DNA of 64,000 bases from NCBI GenBank assembly GCA_937901905.1, contig CALDIF010000033.1, positions 1 to 64,000 of the forward strand, read 5' to 3'. The notes beneath the pieces are model-generated. The model was not told the origin of the DNA and ran no database searches. It worked only from the letters and a program-made list of their open reading frames with translations. The position numbers and the translations under genes were made by a program. Shown here piece by piece: positions 35,001 to 43,229 of the stretch; within the stretch, counting starts at the first letter, position 1; each line of letters starts with the position of its first letter. Source of the stretch: an uncultured Porphyromonadaceae bacterium. Lineage in GTDB: Bacteria > Bacteroidota > Bacteroidia > Bacteroidales > Muribaculaceae.

Positions 35001-37073
35001 AACAACGACGACCCGAATATCTTCTCGATTGACATCACTACCGACGGCTTGCACGATGGCTGGAACTACTTCAGTTTCGCCGGCAAACTCGCCGATCCCG
35101 AGAGCAACGAGGAGCCTTGGGCACAAATCGCCGAGCACCGCTACGGCGCTGTGAGCGAGGGTGACTTCATCGTTTGGGCTGAGTATATGGGTCAAGAACT
35201 TGACCTCGAAAAGGCAGCCGAGCCTCATGCGTTCAAGATCCCCGCAGGCTCATGGAACATCATCGTTGACCTCAACAAGATGAAAGTCACTATCAACGGT
35301 GACTACGTTGAACCGGTAGTGAACGACACTTACGCTATCTGGGGTGGCACCGACGATGACTGGACCGACAAGGTTGAGTTTGAGTTGTTGCCGGCTGAAG
35401 ACGAACAGGCTAACTCGTTCTACGAGACCGGCGAGGTCGATATTCCTGCCGGATTCCAATTCAAGATGGTGCGCACTCGCATTGTTGACAACAACGACCC
35501 GCAGTACACCTACTTCGGCGCTGTCAGCGATGAGGGCACATTCTTCTGGGTAACCGAGGAGATGCTCGGTCAGGAAATCGATTTGCTTGAGGGCGAGGGC
35601 AACAACCTCTACTTCGAGAAGGCCGGTAAGTTCAACTTCCGCTTGAGCGAGGACTTGAGCAAACTCGTCGTGACCGGCGAGTTTGAGGCAGAGCCCGAGC
35701 CCGCTAAAGAAGAGGCTCTCTACGTGCTTGGTGAGGTCGATGGACGCACCGAGTGGAACGCATATGAGGGCAGTGAGATGCTCGTCAACAACGACGACCC
35801 GAATATCTTCTCGATTGACATCACTACCGACGGCTTGCACGATGGCTGGAACTACTTCAGTTTCGCCGGCAAACTCGCCGATCCCGAGAGCAACGAGGAG
35901 CCTTGGGCACAAATCGCCGAGCACCGCTACGGCGCTGTGAGCGAGGGTGACTTCATCGTTTGGGCTGAGTATATGGGTCAAGAACTTGACCTCGAAAAGG
36001 CAGCCGAGCCTCATGCGTTCAAGATCCCCGCAGGCTCATGGAACATCATCGTTGACCTCAACAAGATGAAAGTCACTATCAACGGTGACTACGTTGAGCC
36101 GGTGACCCCGATCTACGTTCTCGGCAACACTGAGGGCGAGTGGGATCCCACCATCGGTATGGCTGTTGATGGCATCGAGACCGATGAGGGCATCTTATAT
36201 CAGGGCGAAATTGAGGTTGTTGACAGCGGTGACGGCTACGGCTACTTCGCATTCACCCGTCGCCTCGCCGCCGACAATGAGGGCTGGGACGAGATTGCTA
36301 AAGACCGCCTCGGTCCCGACAGCGAGGGCAACTTCTTGATTACCGACAATATGTTGGACACTGAAATTGCCTTGTACGAAGGCAATGCCACTTCGTTCCA
36401 AGTACCTGCAGGAACCATGCTCAGTTTCGAGGTTCTCAAGGATGTCAATGGTGGTTACACCTTGAAGTTCTACGGCGATGTCGCACACCCGAGCGTGTAC
36501 GTTATCGGTCATATCAACGATCTCTTCTATGTGCCCGATGCAGGTGTTGAGTTGACCACCGAGGATGGCAATATCTACACCGGTGTCTTCAGAGTTGACG
36601 ACATCGATGAGGGTTACGGCTGGTTCGGATTCACCACTCGCTTGGCTCAACCGCTCGAGGAAACCGAAGATCTTGACCAAGACGGTGAAGTAACCGTTTA
36701 TGACCAATGGCTGAGTATTGCAGGTTACCGCTTCGCAGCCGAGACCGATGGCAACGACTTCCTTGTAACTCCCGAATTGATTGGAGAGACTATCAGCCTC
36801 ACCGGCAACGGTGTTACCGATCACTCAATCCAAATCGAGTCAGGCAGTTGGAAGGTCACAGTTAACATGTACGACCGCACACTCGTGATTGACGGGGCTA
36901 AGAATGCTCTCGATATCAACGATGACGGCACGGTCAATGTTGCTGATGTGAACATCCTCCTCAATGCTATTCTCAACGAAGTCTACGATGTGGCATACGA
37001 TATCAACAACGATGGCAGAGTCAACGTTGCAGATGTCAATATGATATTGGACTACATCAATGCCAACTTCTGA
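32016..37073 (+). CDS. Giant modular surface protein with SusE/F-like repeats and dockerin-like C-terminus
   Basis: A 1685-residue exported protein (signal peptide about 1-22, ending SQAA). It is a string of about a dozen beta-sandwich modules of 80-135 residues. Some open with YYLIGEFNGWD, like the starch-binding modules of SusE/SusF; others with YVLGEVDGRTEW or YAIWGGTDDDW, and many share AVSEGDF and FKIPAGSW. Residues 837-1098 and 1099-1360 are identical because of an exact DNA duplication. The last 55 residues are two EF-hand-like dockerin repeats (DINDDGTVNVADVNILLNAI, DINNDGRVNVADVNMILDYI). No catalytic domain is seen, so glycan or protein binding at the surface is the likely role. It is flanked by its own promoter and a strong terminator. 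Confidence 0.85.
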   Translation: MKKYFTLMLLTLAALVGLQSQAAVYVLGNAPLGDWQLDNALELQQQDGDIYTLTVENVGSGVWFCFLNGGQDWDHQYGPSTGNGSEPTGEWESATLGGNNSWQTKAAGTYTFQYDATANRAKITVANPVVADEAYYLIGEFNGWDKETQVAFTKSDDAYSLTKTFSGQFKVRDANGAWYGYATSDAYYTITADGSFELASGNNFNLAVEREYTLTIKDGVLTISGFPTEPVEPAYYLIGAFNDWNDDTKVKFDSDADFTNFTLTKKFSGEFKIKNEDGTWFGGLTDDGTPYELHKEWPQVQMSDSNTASNFVINGEDSEYTLTINDGVLTVTGWPVDEVYILGEVNGNEWAANVGVKMEASATAANVYTAHVSTEGKNSGYSYFSFSKALAQESTGWEDIAASRFGAVSENDFLVTAEQIGNSISLEMNSDPHPFKIPAGEWDITVDLNEMKVVIQGDYVPYVAPLYLIQNDAEGKWQLNDLEALEVSDGLYVGQVDVIDAGDGFGYFGFTRAMGENFEAIDAYRVGPVSEGNFLMTEEMLNTEIDLEANTNVFQARAGSKLNFTIDLDGEKPHFLFDGKIVPEPEVTVKAFIIGTADENWTADSQTTTIELPLGEDEDATPLYVSEFVEIPAGFQFKVVKEVYTEGVDQAEQTWLGAEADEGTFHWVTELGREIAIFDENSKNLFIEKGGYLQFTVNEGFTTLKVDGDLNPDPLYVISNVEGGEMTPLEGEELAADGQGDGVMGYFGSIKAVDSGDGFGYFGFTYKLGEWDDIASFRRGPESEGDFLLNEEQLNKDIPMFANDKVYKVRAGSELNIEYFVTPNGEYVKFTGELAPEPVVNDTYAIWGGTDDDWTDKVEFELLPAEDEQANSFYETGEVDIPAGFQFKMVRTRIVDNNDPQYTYFGAVSDEGTFFWVTEEMLGQEIDLLEGEGNNLYFEKAGKFNFRLSEDLSKLVVTGEFEAEPEPAKEEALYVLGEVDGRTEWNAYEGSEMLVNNDDPNIFSIDITTDGLHDGWNYFSFAGKLADPESNEEPWAQIAEHRYGAVSEGDFIVWAEYMGQELDLEKAAEPHAFKIPAGSWNIIVDLNKMKVTINGDYVEPVVNDTYAIWGGTDDDWTDKVEFELLPAEDEQANSFYETGEVDIPAGFQFKMVRTRIVDNNDPQYTYFGAVSDEGTFFWVTEEMLGQEIDLLEGEGNNLYFEKAGKFNFRLSEDLSKLVVTGEFEAEPEPAKEEALYVLGEVDGRTEWNAYEGSEMLVNNDDPNIFSIDITTDGLHDGWNYFSFAGKLADPESNEEPWAQIAEHRYGAVSEGDFIVWAEYMGQELDLEKAAEPHAFKIPAGSWNIIVDLNKMKVTINGDYVEPVTPIYVLGNTEGEWDPTIGMAVDGIETDEGILYQGEIEVVDSGDGYGYFAFTRRLAADNEGWDEIAKDRLGPDSEGNFLITDNMLDTEIALYEGNATSFQVPAGTMLSFEVLKDVNGGYTLKFYGDVAHPSVYVIGHINDLFYVPDAGVELTTEDGNIYTGVFRVDDIDEGYGWFGFTTRLAQPLEETEDLDQDGEVTVYDQWLSIAGYRFAAETDGNDFLVTPELIGETISLTGNGVTDHSIQIESGSWKVTVNMYDRTLVIDGAKNALDINDDGTVNVADVNILLNAILNEVYDVAYDINNDGRVNVADVNMILDYINANF
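34524..36097 (+). repeat. Exact in-frame 786-bp tandem duplication
   Basis: Positions 34524-35311 recur at 35310-36097 with a period of 786 bp (262 codons). I found no difference where I compared the two, and all reading frames give identical translations. The boundaries are GAACCGGTAGTG (34524) versus the same at 35310, with divergence just before 34524 and after 36097. The copy is very recent or kept identical by recombination. Confidence 0.92.
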
Positions 37074-37107
37074 TTAGTGCTTACAGGGGGCTTTAATGTC
37101 CCCTTTC

Positions 37108-37149
37108 AATAAAAACTGCGCCACCGGTAAGGGTGGCGCAGTTTTTATT
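37108..37149. terminator. Bidirectional intrinsic terminator
   Basis: An 18-bp stem (37108-37125 with 37132-37149) and a 6-nt loop, GC-rich core GCGCCACC/GGTGGCGC flanked by A and T runs. It lies 35 bp after the stop of the giant surface protein. Confidence 0.92.
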
Positions 37150-37268
37150 ACTTGACAACGTGACATGACCAAACGCGAAACACGCTAAATCGGCGTGCCC
37201 GATATGGAGATAAAGTGCCGACAGAAAAGCACAAGCAGGCTTACATATAATGCTTATTATCCAAAAAA

Positions 37269-37327
37269 TGTGGGATTTTGACACATTTCGCCAAAAAAAA
37301 TTTTGGGATTTTGACACAAAAGAGTAA
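37269..37327. repeat. 59-bp direct repeat, left copy
   Basis: It matches 38711-38769 at 56 of 59 positions. Inside it, TGGGATTTTGACACA occurs twice (37271 and 37304) with a 33-bp period. Its right part supplies the -33 TTTG of the ATPase promoter. Confidence 0.92.
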
Positions 37328-37332
37328 TTTTG
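37302..37332 (+). promoter_or_regulatory. Promoter of the AAA/DUF4143 ATPase gene
   Basis: TTTG at 37302-37305, a 19-bp spacer, and TAATTTTG at 37325-37332; ATG 37358 is 25 bp downstream. The -33 box is within the left flanking repeat, and the -7 box straddles its right boundary. Confidence 0.75.
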
Positions 37333-37357
37333 CCCTCAAAATCAAGCAATAACGTTC

Positions 37358-38707
37358 ATGTCAATAGAATATCCGTTTTTTAAACGCAAAATTTACTCCA
37401 AGATGCTTGAGTGGAAACGCTCTCGCAATGGTACGACCGCACTACTTATCAAAGGAGCCCGACGAGTGGGAAAATCTACTATTGCTTGTGCATTTGCACA
37501 AAATGAATATGAGCGTCACATTGTGGTGGACTTTGCCAACGCTCCATCGGCACTATGGGAAGCTGTAGAGAACATTGCAGACATTGAAAATTTCTTCATG
37601 CAATTACAATTTATCTATGGTGTTGAGTTGATTGAACGCAAATCGGTAATTATTTTTGATGAAATACAGATGTGTCCTGCTGCACGGCAGGCAATCAAAT
37701 ATCTTGTTCAAGACGGTCGCTACGATTACATCGAAACAGGCTCCCTATTGTCAATAAGGAAAAACACAACAGGCATTGTAATTCCTAGCGAAGAAACCCG
37801 ATTGACAATGTATCCTCTGGACTATGAGGAATTCAAATGGGCATTGGGTGATAGTGCCACTATCGGCATGCTTGAAAAGGCATTTAAATCGGGTAAACCT
37901 CTCGGAGATAGAGTTACCCGACAATTATTACGAGATTTCAGGCTATATATGTTGGTTGGTGGTATGCCACAGGCGGTAGCAACCTATCTTGCGACTAACA
38001 ATCTCGCCATTGTTGACACTGTGAAGCGTGAAATCATCACATTATATGAAGATGATTTTATCAAAATCGACCCCAGCGGTCGTGCTTCCCGACTATTCAA
38101 GTCAATCCCTTCGCAACTGACCAAAAACACTTCACGCTACCAAGTTTCTCCTATTTTGGGACGCAGCCGTGATCGAAATATCATGAACGAATTATTACAC
38201 GAACTGGAAGACAGCCTCACTGTAATAGTGTCACACCATGTTGATGATCCTAACGTAGGCATGCCTTTGCATACCGACTATAACCGATATAAAATGTACA
38301 TAGCCGACATCGGTTTATTTATTACTCTCGCATTTTGGGACAATGAGGTAACTGATAATATTATATACCAAAAATTACTATCCGACAAATTGAGTGCCGA
38401 CTTGGGATACGTCTATGAAAACGTAGTAGCGCAAATGCTCACTGCCGGAGGGTCACGCCTATTTTACCACACGTGGCCAACAGGAAAAGGTCACCACAAT
38501 TACGAAATTGATTTCTTATTAGTCCGAGGTAATAAAATTTGTCCGATTGAGGTTAAGTCTTCCGGATACCGTTCTCACGCATCGCTTGATGCTTTCAAGT
38601 CAAAATTTTCCAATCGCATTTGGAAGAGTTATCTCATTTATACAAAGGACTTGAGAAAAGATGAAGACACTTTTCTAATACCGGCGTTTATGACCCCGTT
38701 TCTTTAA
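37358..38707 (+). CDS. AAA ATPase with DUF4143 domain, repeat-flanked
   Basis: A 449-residue cytoplasmic protein with an N-terminal AAA_14-type ATPase (Walker A GARRVGKST, about residues 33-41; Walker B IIFDEIQ; sensor-like IETGSLLS) and a C-terminal DUF4143 domain with a nuclease-like core (YEIDFLLVRGNKICPIEVKS, the D-x-n-E-x-K pattern of PD-(D/E)xK folds). Such proteins occur in many copies in gut Bacteroidales and archaea; their role is unknown, with proposals including defence and DNA mobility. The gene is visibly richer in A and T than its neighbours and lies between two 59-bp direct repeats, both signs of acquisition as a cassette. Confidence 0.88.
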   Translation: MSIEYPFFKRKIYSKMLEWKRSRNGTTALLIKGARRVGKSTIACAFAQNEYERHIVVDFANAPSALWEAVENIADIENFFMQLQFIYGVELIERKSVIIFDEIQMCPAARQAIKYLVQDGRYDYIETGSLLSIRKNTTGIVIPSEETRLTMYPLDYEEFKWALGDSATIGMLEKAFKSGKPLGDRVTRQLLRDFRLYMLVGGMPQAVATYLATNNLAIVDTVKREIITLYEDDFIKIDPSGRASRLFKSIPSQLTKNTSRYQVSPILGRSRDRNIMNELLHELEDSLTVIVSHHVDDPNVGMPLHTDYNRYKMYIADIGLFITLAFWDNEVTDNIIYQKLLSDKLSADLGYVYENVVAQMLTAGGSRLFYHTWPTGKGHHNYEIDFLLVRGNKICPIEVKSSGYRSHASLDAFKSKFSNRIWKSYLIYTKDLRKDEDTFLIPAFMTPFL

Positions 38708-38710
38708 AAT

Positions 38711-38769
38711 TGTGGGATTTTGACATATTTCGCCAAAAAAAATTGTGGGATTTTGACACAAAAGAGCAA
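38711..38769. repeat. 59-bp direct repeat, right copy
   Basis: The same orientation as 37269-37327, with three mismatches. It begins 4 bp after the ATPase stop. The two 15-bp cores are at 38713 and 38746, again 33 bp apart. The equivalent of the -7 box is lost here (GAGCAAGTAC instead of GAGTAATTTTG). Confidence 0.92.
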
Positions 38770-38863
38770 GTACACGTCATCAAAGTGACGCGCTGCTGAC
38801 GCCTGCATCGCTCAATCGACCGTAGACGACAAGCCCATATTGCTTTAAATGCCCGTAATATGC

Positions 38864-40498
38864 TCAATATCCGGGATTTTGACTATCGCCGGTCACGGTG
38901 AGTGTCTCACCGGGAATTGGATAAACAGTGGTGTGTCCGTCGAGTTCCGACGGCAAGACATCACGATCGGCCGTGGCTGCGGCAAAACGGTCGAAGCGAA
39001 TCAAGTCGTTGCGTCTCCACCCTTCCCAAGCCAATTCGAGCATACGTTCGTCAAGAAGATTGTCAAGTGTCACCACCTCGCGAGGAGACGCACCAACACG
39101 ATCGCGCACCTCATTGACAAGGTCGGTTGCGCCCTCCTGACCGTCACGAAGCACCGCTTCGGCACGCATGAGCAACACGTCGGCATAACGCATCAACACA
39201 ATGTCGTTATCACTCAATTGACCGTCTTTAAGACCGGTCAAATCGACCTCATATTTAGCCATGCGAGCACCCGCCGTCTTTTCATATGGAGAATTACTCA
39301 AGTCGAGTTCGACCTCAAGGGGATAGTAAATCAAGGGAGAACCATCGTCAAGCAGGACGGGATTGCCATATTGATCGAAAACCTCGTCAATATAATACGT
39401 CATGTATAATCGTGGGTCGACATTTTCGCCTGAATAGCCGAACACCTTCATTGCTTGCAGCGTGGCACACGGCCCGTTCTCGCCATTGAGTCCGAGGGCC
39501 GCCGCATGATTGTAGTGACGCGACCTGAACAGGTTGATATTCAAGTTAGAATAAGTGTACTTGTCACACGGAATAGTGAAAATGTTTTCCACAGATTGCT
39601 CGTTGCGAACGGTGAAACAATCGTTAAAATTTTTCTCGAGTGTATATCCGGTTTGCTCCAACAGGGTGCAATAGCGGATACACGTTTGCCACGCGTTCAA
39701 TGCCTTGCCGTCAACATCGAACATTATATTCTTGCCGTCGGGTCGAGCCCGGTCAGTCCAGTTATCATCGGTGTACACCTCGGCATTAAGGGCGAGTTTG
39801 GCAAGCAGGAAATGAACTACCGGTCGAGTGATGCGTCCGTAGTATTCACCGGGAACATTGGAACGACGATTGACGAGCAGCGGCTCGGCTGCTTGGAGTT
39901 CGTTCACGATGTGACGAAATGCCTCACTTCTCGGTCGCAACTTCAAGTCGTCAATAGTAGGTGTTGTCGCTGTGTAGATAGGCACCCGTCCGTATAAATC
40001 CATGGCGTAAAACAGGAACATTGCCCTGAGTGCGCGCACCTCGGCACGGTATTCCTCAACCTTGTCGTTTTGATGAGATTGACTGAATTGGTCTATAAAA
40101 AAGAGCGAGCGATTACAAGCGACAACTTGTTTTAACAAGTAATTCCACGCGTCGCCGGTACCATCGGCGGCCTCTAAGCGGTGACTCGCCAATGCCTGCC
40201 AAAACCCGCCGTCGTACCAGTCGGCACCGCGAGTGGGTATCATCGCCTCGTCGGTGCAAAAGGTATTCAGGTCGTACACGCTGTGCCCGGTCCCTTGAAT
40301 TCCCGAGCCCGCAGCGTTGCCCCCCACCTCACGATAAAGACTTGCAACACCATTACGATACAAGTCTTCAATGGTGTTGTAAGCATCATCGGTACTTAGA
40401 CGGTCACCGGGCCGATCATCAAGGAACTTGTCACAACCGGTGAGAAGGACGGCAAGAACGATGCCCGGTACTGAGAGATAACGATTGAACGCTTTCAT
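38864..40498 (-). CDS. susD: RagB/SusD family nutrient-uptake lipoprotein
   Basis: A 544-residue surface lipoprotein: signal ending VLLTGC (cysteine about 22), followed by DKFLDDRPGDRLSTDDAY, the usual SusD start. TPR-like helices form the body, and it ends QNPGY, the common SusD C-terminus. SusD proteins bind a glycan or other oligomer and act as a lid on the partner SusC barrel. It lies 48 bp downstream of susC on the same strand. The ligand cannot be told; no glycoside hydrolase is adjacent. The ATPase cassette abuts its 3' end. Confidence 0.92.
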   Translation of the reverse strand: MKAFNRYLSVPGIVLAVLLTGCDKFLDDRPGDRLSTDDAYNTIEDLYRNGVASLYREVGGNAAGSGIQGTGHSVYDLNTFCTDEAMIPTRGADWYDGGFWQALASHRLEAADGTGDAWNYLLKQVVACNRSLFFIDQFSQSHQNDKVEEYRAEVRALRAMFLFYAMDLYGRVPIYTATTPTIDDLKLRPRSEAFRHIVNELQAAEPLLVNRRSNVPGEYYGRITRPVVHFLLAKLALNAEVYTDDNWTDRARPDGKNIMFDVDGKALNAWQTCIRYCTLLEQTGYTLEKNFNDCFTVRNEQSVENIFTIPCDKYTYSNLNINLFRSRHYNHAAALGLNGENGPCATLQAMKVFGYSGENVDPRLYMTYYIDEVFDQYGNPVLLDDGSPLIYYPLEVELDLSNSPYEKTAGARMAKYEVDLTGLKDGQLSDNDIVLMRYADVLLMRAEAVLRDGQEGATDLVNEVRDRVGASPREVVTLDNLLDERMLELAWEGWRRNDLIRFDRFAAATADRDVLPSELDGHTTVYPIPGETLTVTGDSQNPGY

Positions 40499-40546
40499 AT
40501 TCGGTGAAATGTGATGGGTTGTTGTGGGTATTACCGTTGTATTAAC

Positions 40547-43201
40547 TTAAAAGGTCACCGTGACGCTCAAAGTAAAAGTGCGACACACGGGATAAATATT
40601 CTTGTCGTCAAGTCCCAATGTAGAGTTCACATTGCTGCTGTTTATCATTGGCGTCAGTCCGCTATAACCGGTGATAGTGGCAAGGTTGTTGACTGTCGCA
40701 GCAAGTCTCAGGAGACTGATTGTGCCGGCTGCGCGCCCTTTTAACGGAATATTCCAACCGACTGTGACGTAATCAAAGTTGACGTAGTCGCCTCGCTCAA
40801 GCCAATAGTCACTGACCGTTTGGTCCTTAATGGCGCGCCCGGGGGCGGCGGCAAGCACGTTGTAGCCCGGCAAGGAATTCATGTTCATATAGGTCAAGGC
40901 CGTTCCGTTGAATATCTTGTGACCGAAGGCACCGTTTATTTGGAGAGACAAATCACAATGGCGGTAGCGTACGCTGATGTTGCTACCCAAGAGTACCTTG
41001 GGCATGGCTTGTCCGCACACTTTTCGCGCTCCGCCATCGACAAGTTTATAGGTATATCCGCCCTCGCCGTCACTCTCAAGTCCGGTGCAGTGGGGCAGGT
41101 AAAACACGCCCAAGGGCTCGCCTATCGCTTGATAGGTAATGTGGTTGTTGCCCCCATGAAATCCGGCTCCGTTGAGGTTCGCAATGTCCACATAGGTGGG
41201 CACTTCAAGATAATAGCCGTTGTGATAACCGCTGAGTGACACGAGGCGATTGGCTTGATAGGCGACATTGGCGTTAATGTTGAGTTCAAGGTCACGACGT
41301 GTGATAGGGGTAATGCCCAACGATATTTCAACACCACGATTGGTCATCTCACCCAAGTTGGCAAGCAACTTGTTGTAACTGAACGGCGGTACCCCCACGT
41401 TGTACATATAAAGCATATCGGTGGTACGGCTGGTGTACACGTCAACACTTGCCAAGAGTCTGCCGTGCCACAACGCGACATCAATGCCGGCATTAAAGGT
41501 GCGCTTAATTTCCCACTTGAGGTCAGGGTTTGCATTGCGCAGTGTTGCCATGTTTACTGCCGCGTCATTGCCCACGGGCGCGATACCGGCGGGTTGAAGG
41601 GTCGACATGGTGAGATAATTGTCAATACCACCTTGATTGCCGGCAATACCGAAGCCGGCACGCACTTTCAAGTCTTCAAGCACATTGCGGGCACTCATCA
41701 TCCACTGTTCGGCAAGCACGTTCCACGTGGCATTCACGCTTGGGAACAGTCCCCAACGATTACCGCGACCGAACTTCGAACTGCCATCGGCACGCACACC
41801 TGCCGATAGAGAGTAACGGTCACTGTAATCCCATGAGGCACGCGCCATGAAAGCCACCTGTGAAGGAACTTCACGATAACTCGCTGTGCCGTCCCATTGT
41901 GTGAGCGCACCCGCTTGTATAGCGTCATAACCGATGCTGTTATCGGTAAAATTGGTTGTGGTGACATGGAATCCCGTGAGTGTCTGCCGTTGAGCCTCGG
42001 CAAGAGCATGCAATGACAACTTGTGAGCACCCAGTGTCACCTTGTAGTCGGCTGTGATGTTACCAAGCCACTGCTCGGTCTTGTCACTACCACGATAGGC
42101 TTGCCCGTGCGCCCAAATGTAGGTGGGCAGATATTGCGATGTCTCGACTTCATTGTGGCTGTATGCTCCGAAAGCCGTCAACGTCCAGTGGCGGTCGAGT
42201 TTGAATGTCAATCGTGCATGAGCACCCAGGTGTGATGTCTTGAGACCCGTGCGACTGTCCATCAGAGCCAAGGGGTGACTGATTTGGTTAGCGTAAGCAA
42301 AACCGTCCCAACTGCCGGCATCATTTAGTGCCGGCTTGAACGTGGGGTTGAACGTGTGGGCTGAGTAAAACGTCTTTTGTGTATCGAAGATTGCCGTTTG
42401 CTGCTTTTCCACGTTACCGAACATGCCGACGTCGATGCGCAATAAGTCGCCGAACATCTGTTGATACATACTCATGTTGCCGGTGAAGTTGCGCAATCGC
42501 TCGTGCAACACGATGCCCTGATGATCCATGTAGGCAAGAGACACGCGATAACCGGCAGAGTTGTTACCGCCCGAGAATGCCACATGGTGGTCATGAAGCA
42601 ACGCGGTGCGTTCAATCTCACGTTGCCAATCGGTATTATATCCCTTGTCAATCAACATCAATCCGGCTGATGTCACTGCCTCGCGATAACCGTTGGCATC
42701 AAGCATCTTGAGGTTACTGCCGGGCATCGCAAAGCCCACGTTGCCGTTATAGGTGATTGTCGCACGTCCGGCAACACCTTTCTTAGTAGTCACCTCAATA
42801 ACACCGCTGGCTCCACGCGAACCGTATTGGGCTGTTTGACCGGCATCCTTGAGCACATTGAAACTCTCTATATCGGTGGGGTTGACCGACTGTAAGGTCG
42901 ACATATCACCGAACACACCGTCAATGATTATCAAGGGGTCGTTGCCCCCGGTAAGCGATGTCGTGCCACGCAAGCGCACGGCACTCATTGCAGCGACACC
43001 GTTACCCGAACGCTGGACTGTCATACCCGCCACGCGACCGTTAATCGCTTCGATAGGGTTGCTCATCTGCTTGTCGTTCAACTGCGATGATGTCACCAAT
43101 GACGCGTTCAACGGCATGGTGTGAGTTGTGGTGTCGGGCCGGGTCGCCGCACCGAGCGACAGTGTGCTCAATGCCACAAGAATACATATAGCGGTTTTCA
43201 T
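40547..43201 (-). CDS. susC: SusC/RagA family TonB-dependent transporter, short N-terminus
   Basis: An 884-residue outer-membrane transporter. After the signal peptide (about 1-19) it passes within 30 residues into the plug (IEAINGRVAGMTVQRSG, VRLRGTTSLTGGNDPLIIID, ASGVIEVTTKKG). The carboxypeptidase-D-like N-terminal domain that most SusC proteins carry is missing, and no clear TonB box is seen. The 22-strand barrel follows and ends in a phenylalanine (VTVTF). With SusD it imports an unknown ligand with energy from TonB. It begins 28 bp after the DUF2027-Smr gene, with no promoter visible between. Confidence 0.92.
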   Translation of the reverse strand: MKTAICILVALSTLSLGAATRPDTTTHTMPLNASLVTSSQLNDKQMSNPIEAINGRVAGMTVQRSGNGVAAMSAVRLRGTTSLTGGNDPLIIIDGVFGDMSTLQSVNPTDIESFNVLKDAGQTAQYGSRGASGVIEVTTKKGVAGRATITYNGNVGFAMPGSNLKMLDANGYREAVTSAGLMLIDKGYNTDWQREIERTALLHDHHVAFSGGNNSAGYRVSLAYMDHQGIVLHERLRNFTGNMSMYQQMFGDLLRIDVGMFGNVEKQQTAIFDTQKTFYSAHTFNPTFKPALNDAGSWDGFAYANQISHPLALMDSRTGLKTSHLGAHARLTFKLDRHWTLTAFGAYSHNEVETSQYLPTYIWAHGQAYRGSDKTEQWLGNITADYKVTLGAHKLSLHALAEAQRQTLTGFHVTTTNFTDNSIGYDAIQAGALTQWDGTASYREVPSQVAFMARASWDYSDRYSLSAGVRADGSSKFGRGNRWGLFPSVNATWNVLAEQWMMSARNVLEDLKVRAGFGIAGNQGGIDNYLTMSTLQPAGIAPVGNDAAVNMATLRNANPDLKWEIKRTFNAGIDVALWHGRLLASVDVYTSRTTDMLYMYNVGVPPFSYNKLLANLGEMTNRGVEISLGITPITRRDLELNINANVAYQANRLVSLSGYHNGYYLEVPTYVDIANLNGAGFHGGNNHITYQAIGEPLGVFYLPHCTGLESDGEGGYTYKLVDGGARKVCGQAMPKVLLGSNISVRYRHCDLSLQINGAFGHKIFNGTALTYMNMNSLPGYNVLAAAPGRAIKDQTVSDYWLERGDYVNFDYVTVGWNIPLKGRAAGTISLLRLAATVNNLATITGYSGLTPMINSSNVNSTLGLDDKNIYPVCRTFTLSVTVTF

Positions 43202-43229
43202 GATTTCTTACGGTATCTGTCAGGGGTAA

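Noticed and set aside
32940..35228. A 762-codon open frame antisense to the giant surface protein
   Set aside because: It arises from strong codon bias in the sense gene; its translation has no known features and the duplicated part repeats at 35250-36014.
38872..38883. A copy of the ATPase-repeat core GGGATTTTGAC at the susD 3' end, considered as a third full repeat
   Set aside because: The flanks do not match, and the bases encode the conserved SusD ending SQNPG; mentioned only as a possible insertion cue.
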